Below, one piece after another: positions 6,330 through 11,848 of a DNA stretch of 11,848 nt (positions are counted from its first letter, which is position 1; each line of letters starts with the position of its first letter). A program made the position numbers and the translations under genes. Under the pieces are notes generated by a model. That model worked only from the letters and a program-made list of their open reading frames with translations, was not told the DNA's origin and did no database searches. The stretch comes from CAZDDY01 sp964504455 (GTDB lineage: Bacteria > Patescibacteriota > Minisyncoccia > Phycocordibacterales > UBA9973). The stretch lies in assembly GCA_964504455.1 (NCBI GenBank), contig CAZDDY010000014.1, forward strand, positions 1-11,848, written 5' to 3'.

Positions 6330-7475
6330 TTAGTGACCATCTGTTGACCAGTGCCATGCTTCGCTTGGCAAATTATATAACCCATATTTTTTTGCATTTG
6401 CTTGTAGCCATTTGAATCCAGGAGTAGTGCATGTACTGCTTTTTCTCGGGTAGCACATGTTTTTAAAGTCAAAAGCCAAACCCATTTGGTGTCGTGATTT
6501 TCCTGGTCTGGCCGTTGGTGGCTTACACTGGTTGCTTGGCTTTTGGTTTATGTCATAGTCTGAGGTACCACAGTTTTGTTTTCGAAGTTCAATTTGACGT
6601 TCATTTGTTCTTCCACCAGATGCTGTCAGAATAATCCCTTCTTTTTTTGCTGCCGCGATTAAATTTTTGAAATTTTCGGCAATATCTTTACAAACTAAGA
6701 TATTTTTTTGATTTACTGTATCTATAGCAACCAGACCACCTTTGCAAAGTGATGTTTGACCACCAACTAAGTCAGAATCTTCCCTCTCATACTCTAATCT
6801 TAGTTCTTCTGGTAAATCAACTTCCACCCCCGCTGTATTTGCCGTCCCAGGTGCGAGATCAAGTGAGACTAGTTGTGGGTTAATTGTTCGGAGAATAATG
6901 TAGGCAGCAAGTGCAAGGACCACTCCAAAAAGAGCTCCTTGGACTGTTTCTTTTCCACTTTCTTTCTTCCCAATAGCATCAGTAGTCATATATTGAATAC
7001 CACCAACAACAATCATCACTACTGCGAGTACTCCAATGATACCAATAATGACTCGTACCATCGTGTTAACCCATTTCCCTACATCCATACTCTGCTCCAC
7101 CTTTTCAAGTCCTGGAAGTGGCTCAAGAAGCTCATAAGTACAGTCTGCTCCAATACAAGGCCCTACAGTGGTTTTTTGGGGGGTGACAGTAACGGAGGGG
7201 TCTTGTGTTGAAGGCTGGTTTTGTATTATTTTATCTATTTCTTGACACCGGGAAATTTCAGGGAGTTTTGCTTTATTTGTACAATAAAACGCTATAAGAG
7301 CTTTAACTTTCTCAAGCTTAAAACAATCATTCGAAATGTTTAATACACCCTTTTGTTCTACCTCTTTCAGACAGCTATCTTCTGTAACTTGGGCATTGAG
7401 TGATATAGGTTGAATACTAAAAAAAACCCCAAATGTTATAAGAAGGATCTTTGTAGTTAATGAGTGTTGCACCAC
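6330..7475 (-). CDS. Pilin-core (TrbC/VirB2-like) protein fused to VanY-type D-alanyl-D-alanine peptidase
   Basis: This 381-residue protein has four parts. A signal peptide ends near residue 28 (LNA/Q). A secreted segment follows with cysteines at 35, 51, 65 and 77. Residues 98-217 form a two-helix membrane core (about 138-163 and 177-197) of the TrbC/VirB2 pilin type. Residues 240-381 form an M15/VanY zinc peptidase: SRHQMGLAFDF supplies H329 and D336, and EAWHW supplies the general base E372 and ligand H375. Such enzymes cut D-Ala-D-Ala ends or cross-bridges in peptidoglycan. The core is identical at DNA level to that of the next gene upstream. The start is GTG; a second GTG follows directly and fits the AAGGAA site better. 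All catalytic residues are present, so activity is plausible. Confidence 0.88.
   Translation of the reverse strand: MVQHSLTTKILLITFGVFFSIQPISLNAQVTEDSCLKEVEQKGVLNISNDCFKLEKVKALIAFYCTNKAKLPEISRCQEIDKIIQNQPSTQDPSVTVTPQKTTVGPCIGADCTYELLEPLPGLEKVEQSMDVGKWVNTMVRVIIGIIGVLAVVMIVVGGIQYMTTDAIGKKESGKETVQGALFGVVLALAAYIILRTINPQLVSLDLAPGTANTAGVEVDLPEELRLEYEREDSDLVGGQTSLCKGGLVAIDTVNQKNILVCKDIAENFKNLIAAAKKEGIILTASGGRTNERQIELRKQNCGTSDYDINQKPSNQCKPPTARPGKSRHQMGLAFDFKNMCYPRKSSTCTTPGFKWLQANAKKYGLYNLPSEAWHWSTDGH
6825..7182. repeat. 358-base perfect direct repeat, copy 1 (pilin core)
   Basis: This block matches 8056-8413 base for base by direct reading, at an offset of 1231 bases. It encodes residues 98-217 of the VanY-tailed protein: the PCIGADC motif, both membrane helices and the LAPGTANTAGV end. 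Sequence outside the block is unrelated at DNA level on both sides. Confidence 0.97.
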
Positions 7476-7506
7476 TTCCTTATTTTAACTTATTTTCAGT
7501 GAGAAT

Positions 7507-8511
7507 CTACTGAAACGCTTTTTGATACGCTTCATCAAGTTGTGCATCAGTTACTGTTACTTTTCCAGCACACTCAATCTTAAATTGTGCCCTTGCTAAT
7601 GGATATAGTACTTTTTTATCTACAACTCCACTTTTCACTAGCCCGATATCTGTATCTAGTCCAATTCCAGTTTCTTTTGACACTTGATTCATATAAGCTG
7701 TTGGATTATCAGTTTTATCACCAACCGCATAGTACCCAAATAGTTGTCTTAATGTTTTAAAGTGCTTTTGGTATTCACTTACTTTTTTCGGATCTCTTTC
7801 GTATTGAGTCTTTAAATTTTTCATGTATGCTCTAATTCCCCAAACAGGGTCAGAAAAAACGACGAAGTTAATATCAAATTTTGTTCCATCTTCTCTTGTC
7901 CCTTGAACTGTATCAATTCCTGTTTTTCCTTCCCACGCGTCGTTTCCTGTTATATTTCCGTAATTGTTATTTCTTATACAGGCAATTTGGCCATCCGCAT
8001 TTTTTCTTTGGCCTGCCTTTTGAATAATATTTAATTCTTCTGCTAGCTTCACACTCACCCCCGCTGTATTTGCCGTCCCAGGTGCGAGATCAAGTGAGAC
8101 TAGTTGTGGGTTAATTGTTCGGAGAATAATGTAGGCAGCAAGTGCAAGGACCACTCCAAAAAGAGCTCCTTGGACTGTTTCTTTTCCACTTTCTTTCTTC
8201 CCAATAGCATCAGTAGTCATATATTGAATACCACCAACAACAATCATCACTACTGCGAGTACTCCAATGATACCAATAATGACTCGTACCATCGTGTTAA
8301 CCCATTTCCCTACATCCATACTCTGCTCCACCTTTTCAAGTCCTGGAAGTGGCTCAAGAAGCTCATAAGTACAGTCTGCTCCAATACAAGGCCCTACAGT
8401 GGTTTTTTGGGGGTCTACAACAACTCCAGGGTCAGTAGGTTGTGCAAATGTTGTGTTTGATACTAAAAGCGAGCAAAAAATAATTACAACAAAAAAAAAG
8501 CTTTTTTTCAT
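7507..8511 (-). CDS. Pilin-core (TrbC/VirB2-like) protein fused to a phage P5-like cell-wall module
   Basis: This 334-residue protein starts with a signal peptide (cleavage likely after TFA, residue 23). The pilin-type core at 33-152 has membrane helices near 73-98 and 112-132 and is identical to the core of the neighbouring gene. The C-terminal part (about 170-334) carries RNNNYGNITG (180-189), VVFSDPVWGIRAYMKNLKTQ (217-236), and YYAVGDKTDNPTAYMNQV (260-277). This order resembles the family annotated in phages as structural protein P5 or lysozyme-like, which typically shows NNPGNIR, GIRA and a D/N-T-x-Y motif. I infer a glycan-cutting or wall-binding role; catalysis is not shown. The gene starts 3 bases after the Ig-like gene ends. 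Confidence 0.83.
   Translation of the reverse strand: MKKSFFFVVIIFCSLLVSNTTFAQPTDPGVVVDPQKTTVGPCIGADCTYELLEPLPGLEKVEQSMDVGKWVNTMVRVIIGIIGVLAVVMIVVGGIQYMTTDAIGKKESGKETVQGALFGVVLALAAYIILRTINPQLVSLDLAPGTANTAGVSVKLAEELNIIQKAGQRKNADGQIACIRNNNYGNITGNDAWEGKTGIDTVQGTREDGTKFDINFVVFSDPVWGIRAYMKNLKTQYERDPKKVSEYQKHFKTLRQLFGYYAVGDKTDNPTAYMNQVSKETGIGLDTDIGLVKSGVVDKKVLYPLARAQFKIECAGKVTVTDAQLDEAYQKAFQ
8056..8413. repeat. 358-base perfect direct repeat, copy 2 (pilin core)
   Basis: Identical to 6825-7182 by direct reading. It encodes residues 33-152 of the P5-tailed protein. Both copies are in the same reading frame, and the left and right boundaries coincide with the edges of the membrane core. Confidence 0.97.
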
Positions 8512-8514
8512 AAC

Positions 8515-9498
8515 TTACTCAAGTCTAATATTGAGTGATTTGGAAACTTCAAGAAAAAGTTTTGAAACACTCGTAATATCAATTTTTAATGTTGCAATCC
8601 CAGTTTGTTCACCCCGTCTTAAAATAATTGCATTTTTCCTTTCTGGTGTTGGTATCGTGTTGCCATTAATGCTCCATGTATAGTTTAAATCTCCAGAAAG
8701 TGGATAATTTGGAGAAACAAAATAAGGTTCGGCAACAATCATTTTATCTGACTCAGAAATAGTAACACCTTGTGTAAGTGCTGCATTGTATTTAGTTCCT
8801 AAAACAGAATCTCTCTCATAAAAAATTATTTTCGGGTTGAATGTTCTCAGTGCAATATTTGCTTTTGCGTTACTACCATCATTTGGGTCAGTGCTTTCAA
8901 GACTAATGTTTTCTTGATTACTAAGATAGTTCATTTTGATAGTTATTGATTGTTTGCCATACCCAGACAGTCCTGGAAGCGCAGTATAATTTCTTTTCCA
9001 TGCATACAGTGTATTTTTACTGCTAGTTATTTTTCCATTCGTATTAAAATTCGGTAAAGCTACGATTTTTACCAAACCCTCAGAAGAAGGAAGCGCTTTT
9101 CCTTTGTAAAATGGAGGTGTATATGAATCAACAGCTTGCCACAAAAGATCAACAGCTCCCGGTTTTGTTGTAATGCGTTTTACTATTTTTTCACCATCAA
9201 TAGCAATAGTTACCTCAATAGTGGTTGCTTCCCCTATTCCCTTTGTTTGAAAAGAAAAACTTTTTTCACCAATACCAGTTAACGTCACTTGTCCGTTGGT
9301 TTTCCAAGTTATCAGTGCTTGATCAAGATCGTATGTATAACTTTGAAGTGTTACTACAACACCTTCATATGGTCCAGGAATCTCTGGGTCACTAATCACG
9401 CTTATGTCATTTTGTTCAAGTTGGGCAAAAGAAGTAGAAGGAACCAAGAGTAAAATTCCTAGAAAAAAAAGTAAAGATATTTTTCGTATCAGCACCAT
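8515..9498 (-). CDS. Secreted three-domain Ig-like protein of the pilus/secretion locus
   Basis: The protein of 327 residues has a clear signal peptide (MVLIRKISLLFFLGILLL, cleavage near A25). The rest is beta-rich and looks like three Ig/PKD-type domains (about 32-115, 120-215 and 225-327), each with a W-containing strand such as ALITWKTNG, TLYAWKRN and LNYTWSING. The segment YTPPFYKGKALP (126-137) and its surroundings are, as I recall, widely conserved in uncharacterised CPR proteins next to VirB4 and pilin genes. An upstream in-frame TTG at 9528 gives ten extra residues, but the ATG at 9498 starts the signal peptide cleanly and has a TATAAT box 7 bases upstream. It probably forms an extracellular or wall-spanning part of the apparatus. 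No catalytic motif is seen. Confidence 0.8.
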   Translation of the reverse strand: MVLIRKISLLFFLGILLLVPSTSFAQLEQNDISVISDPEIPGPYEGVVVTLQSYTYDLDQALITWKTNGQVTLTGIGEKSFSFQTKGIGEATTIEVTIAIDGEKIVKRITTKPGAVDLLWQAVDSYTPPFYKGKALPSSEGLVKIVALPNFNTNGKITSSKNTLYAWKRNYTALPGLSGYGKQSITIKMNYLSNQENISLESTDPNDGSNAKANIALRTFNPKIIFYERDSVLGTKYNAALTQGVTISESDKMIVAEPYFVSPNYPLSGDLNYTWSINGNTIPTPERKNAIILRRGEQTGIATLKIDITSVSKLFLEVSKSLNIRLE

Positions 9499-9511
9499 TG
9501 TCTGTATTATA
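9499..9511 (-). promoter_or_regulatory. -10 box before the Ig-like gene
   Basis: On the minus strand a perfect TATAAT (9511-9506) ends 7 bases before the ATG at 9498, within the 33-base spacer after the VirB4 gene. No Shine-Dalgarno site is present. The spacing predicts a leaderless transcript and supports the ATG over the upstream TTG. The -35 region is weak. Confidence 0.5.
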
Positions 9512-9531
9512 CAATGTCCACTTTTCAAAAA

Positions 9532-11349
9532 CTACTGACGCTCTTTTTGTTGCCTTAAGGCAAGTATTTGCTCTGGGTCAGAAGTAATAATTTGTTCTTC
9601 TGTATAAGAAGCGATAACTTTTATCGCGACATGTTTTAGTCCAGCAAAGAAAATTCCCTCGCCAACATTTGATTCAAGAAGGATATACTTTTCTTCATCC
9701 GTTAAATTAAAGGTTTTTTGAAGTTGATCAATTGTTGAGGGTGACTGTTTCATAAGCATTTGAATAGAAGAGTTTGTTACGATAGGAACACCATATGGAG
9801 ATTTTAAGAAGTCGCCAACATCTTGGGTAATAGTCGCAAGACCAACATGGTATTTTCGGCCCCGTTTTGCAATTGAGTAGAGGAACGAAGCAGTATCATC
9901 TGATTTCATCATCCACCATGCCTCATCAACAACCAACAGCTTCTTTTTTAAGTTTCGATCTTTTCGAATACTATTCCAAATAAAGTGCGTTACTATATAC
10001 ATAGCAACAGGTTTTAGTTCGTCTTCCATATCTCGAACCGAAAAGACCACAAACTTTTTAGAAATATCTACGTTTGATGGTTGATTTAGGAATGTTGACC
10101 ATGAACCCTTCGTAAATTTCTGAAGTCTTTGCAAAATTGAGTCACTACCATCCATACCAGAAAGAACCATTTCAAAATCAGAAAGAAGCGGAGGTTCAAT
10201 ACTTCTCCAATCAGATGTTGGTGTAATGTCTTTTATTGCATATGTTTCTGAAATTGCTCTATCAATCAAGCCATCTTCTTCTGGAGTGAGCCCTCCTAAC
10301 ATTATTCGAAATAGTCCAACAAGATTTATGATATTTGATCGCAAAATATCAGCCGGATTTTCATCTGGTTGAGGTATTGGCAAATCAAAGGGATTTATAT
10401 GGTGTTCTGAGGAAAGAGAGATATTAAAGTACCGTCCTCCGACCGCTTCAGCAAGGTATTCATATTCACGTTCAGGGTCAATCACAATAACTTCGGTATC
10501 AAACATGAGTGTTCGTAGAATCTCAAGCTTGGTTGCAAACGATTTTCCAGCACCAGAAGTTGCAAAAGTAATTGAGTTGTAATTTTCAAGTGAAAAACGA
10601 TCAAAAAGTACCAATGATGAGTTGTGGCGATTAATTCCGTAGAGAATTCCTCTCTCTGATGTTAAGTCAAAAGAAATGAATGGAAAAAGCGATGAAAGAG
10701 GAGCAGAGTTTAACTTTTGATTCACTGAGAGAAGATCATTTGCAATAGGTATAGTACTTTTGAAACCATCTTCTTGTTGGAAGAGGGCAGGTTTTACATA
10801 TACAAGCTTTGCTTCAAGAATAGATTTGATTTCATTCTCAGTTTTAAAGAGCTCTTGCTCATTATCGGCATAAATAGTGATATAAAGTCCCACATCAAAC
10901 ATTTTCTCAGTTGCTTGCTGGAGTGAATCACGAAGTTGCTCGAGGTCCTTGTATGCGGTATCAAGCATCGGATCTCGTACCAAACCTTTTGATTCTCGAG
11001 TTGCAATCTGACTTTGTACTTCAGCTACCTTTCTTTGGAATTGACGTAGTATCTTTGTTGTTTCTACTGGGTGAATAAATATAGATACATCAAATATTTT
11101 TTCCAAATTAATAATTGGTGCAAACCAGTTATCAGTAAGATATCGTGGATAAGAAATAACAAAAAATGTTTTTGTTATCTTATCGCCTAAAGAGAGTGTT
11201 TTCGGAGAAATTTTTAACGCAGAAGGTGCAATAATATCCTGGAACTCAAGAGTTGCTGCCTCATAAATTTCCTTTGGGAGTACTGGTAAAACAGACTCTT
11301 TTGCATTTTCTACATTTTTCTTTTTTCCAAAAAGTCCAAAGAATGCCAT
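9532..11349 (-). CDS. VirB4/TraC-family type IV secretion ATPase
   Basis: This 605-residue ATPase is of the VirB4 family, which powers conjugation, pilus assembly or substrate transfer at the inner membrane face. The N-terminal half (1 to about 230) is the VirB4 N-domain type. The ATPase half has Walker A SGAGKS (265-270), IDPEREYEYL (290-299), Walker B LLVVDEAWWMM (471-481) with D475 and E476, and the ATITQDVGDF motif (505-514). It lacks membrane helices. I chose the ATG at 11349, which begins one base after the stop of the upstream gene; a GTG 30 bases earlier overlaps that gene. A weak GAGGG lies 11 bases before the ATG. Length is below the usual 700-800 residues, consistent with part of the N-terminal region being a separate gene upstream. 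Confidence 0.92.
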   Translation of the reverse strand: MAFFGLFGKKKNVENAKESVLPVLPKEIYEAATLEFQDIIAPSALKISPKTLSLGDKITKTFFVISYPRYLTDNWFAPIINLEKIFDVSIFIHPVETTKILRQFQRKVAEVQSQIATRESKGLVRDPMLDTAYKDLEQLRDSLQQATEKMFDVGLYITIYADNEQELFKTENEIKSILEAKLVYVKPALFQQEDGFKSTIPIANDLLSVNQKLNSAPLSSLFPFISFDLTSERGILYGINRHNSSLVLFDRFSLENYNSITFATSGAGKSFATKLEILRTLMFDTEVIVIDPEREYEYLAEAVGGRYFNISLSSEHHINPFDLPIPQPDENPADILRSNIINLVGLFRIMLGGLTPEEDGLIDRAISETYAIKDITPTSDWRSIEPPLLSDFEMVLSGMDGSDSILQRLQKFTKGSWSTFLNQPSNVDISKKFVVFSVRDMEDELKPVAMYIVTHFIWNSIRKDRNLKKKLLVVDEAWWMMKSDDTASFLYSIAKRGRKYHVGLATITQDVGDFLKSPYGVPIVTNSSIQMLMKQSPSTIDQLQKTFNLTDEEKYILLESNVGEGIFFAGLKHVAIKVIASYTEEQIITSDPEQILALRQQKERQ

Positions 11350-11350
11350 A

Positions 11351-11848
11351 TTATTTAATTCCCTCAGTGCGAATCGCACTTGTTACCTCTCCAGGATTAA
11401 AGACCTTGTAAAACAGTTCAACAGCTTCTTCAGTTCCAAGTTGTGCAGTACGTATACCCATTCTACTTAAGCCTTGTACAACAACAGCAATTCTTTCTTC
11501 AAGTTGTGTACGAGCTTGTTCAAACTCTACGTTCGCGTCTTCTTTCTTTGAAGTTTGAGTGCTTGGCTTTAGAAAATTTTTGAAACCTTCTACAGATGTT
11601 GGAGTAAGTGAAGGGGTTGCGTATGGAACCGCAATAACGAAACTTTTTTTCATAATTGCAACTTGATCTGTAAATTGTCGAATGAAGTCGATATATTCTT
11701 TCGTTTGAAGTTTAATTAAAGGCTCGGTTTGTTTTTGCATTTGTTCTTCAAGAGTAAGTAAGTATGGTCTGATGTCTAATCTACGAGATTGGACTACAAT
11801 TTGTATTGAAAAATCCAAGGAGTTTAAAAATGTCTGAAAGGCATTTAT
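11351..11848 (-). CDS. TraC-like/VirB4-accessory protein (5' end outside window)
   Basis: The frame is open to the window edge. Ten codons (INAFQTFLNS) precede the leucine TTG at 11818, which is therefore probably internal and not a start. The visible 165 residues include FLNSLDFSIQIVVQSRRLD and IDFIRQFTDQVAIMKKSFVI, a pattern I recall from CPR proteins named TraC-like that stand just before VirB4 genes. It resembles the very N-terminal region of TraC/VirB4 proteins. There are no membrane helices in the visible part, and the middle (about residues 80-115) is polar. It ends one base before the VirB4 ATG, which implies tight coupling and probably a shared complex. Function is inferred from neighbourhood and similarity by eye. 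Confidence 0.75.
   Translation of the reverse strand: MNAFQTFLNSLDFSIQIVVQSRRLDIRPYLLTLEEQMQKQTEPLIKLQTKEYIDFIRQFTDQVAIMKKSFVIAVPYATPSLTPTSVEGFKNFLKPSTQTSKKEDANVEFEQARTQLEERIAVVVQGLSRMGIRTAQLGTEEAVELFYKVFNPGEVTSAIRTEGIK

Noticed and set aside
6873..7211. Long plus-strand open frame within the repeat, also present at 8104-8460
   Set aside because: It appears twice only because the 358-base block is duplicated. It is antisense to the pilin core, histidine/asparagine-rich, and lacks a start signal.
7494..7515. Hairpin TTTCAGT / ACTGAAA with 8-base loop at the end of the P5-tailed gene
   Set aside because: The stem is short and AT-rich and no T run follows on the coding strand, so it is not a convincing intrinsic terminator; a weak mRNA structure remains possible.
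9499..9528. TTG start of the Ig-like protein at 9528
   Set aside because: The ten extra residues (KSGHCIIQT region) break the signal peptide pattern and cover the TATAAT box; the ATG at 9498 fits better.
1..11848. CRISPR arrays, tRNA, rRNA, RNase P RNA, tmRNA or insertion sequences
   Set aside because: No spaced short repeats, cloverleaf-like segments, rRNA-like stretches, transposase motifs or target duplications were seen on reading both strands; the only large repeat is the pilin core.

Overview
The window looks like the replication-origin region of an ultra-small bacterium of the Candidate Phyla Radiation (Patescibacteria, probably a Parcubacteria-type lineage). The reasons are AT-rich sequence, short compact proteins, a short YidC next to a short Jag/KhpB, and a block of VirB4-type ATPase, VirB2/TrbC-like pilin proteins and an Ig-like secreted protein of a kind I recall from such genomes. 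TGA ends dnaA and rnpA, so the genetic code appears standard and not the TGA-recoded code of Gracilibacteria and Absconditabacteria. The lineage is inferred from protein style; no marker-gene search was possible.

Left part (1-2897): a partial small gene abuts dnaN, followed by dnaN and dnaA, all on the minus strand. Between dnaN and dnaA is a 212-base, very AT-rich spacer with near-match DnaA boxes and 10-base AT repeats. Between dnaA and rpmH is a second spacer with a clear dnaA promoter, a 10-base inverted repeat over its -35 box, and two near-match DnaA boxes 11 bases apart. These spacers are the candidate origin.

Middle part (2898-4747): rpmH, rnpA, yidD, yidC and jag run on the plus strand. 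This is the classic bacterial block for ribosomal protein bL34, RNase P protein, the membrane-insertion helper YidD, the insertase YidC and the RNA-binding protein KhpB/Jag. A 100-base run of N (4748-4847) hides the end of jag and the end of the convergent gene beyond it.

Right part (4848-11848): a minus-strand cell-envelope and type IV secretion/pilus block. In transcription order it holds a TraC-like protein (partial), a VirB4 ATPase, a secreted three-domain Ig-like protein, two pilin-core proteins with different C-terminal tails (one resembling the phage P5 cell-wall protein family, one a VanY-type zinc peptidase), and a membrane-anchored peptidoglycan-binding protein with a propeller-like outer region. 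The likely theme is an energised surface apparatus together with cell-wall-cutting modules.

The two most notable observations are these. First, the two pilin-core genes share a 358-base direct repeat with no difference at all, encoding the membrane core, while their ends are unrelated. Second, most gene starts that are not translationally coupled have a -10 box (TATAAT or close) only 6-9 bases before the start codon and no Shine-Dalgarno site, which points to leaderless or nearly leaderless transcripts.
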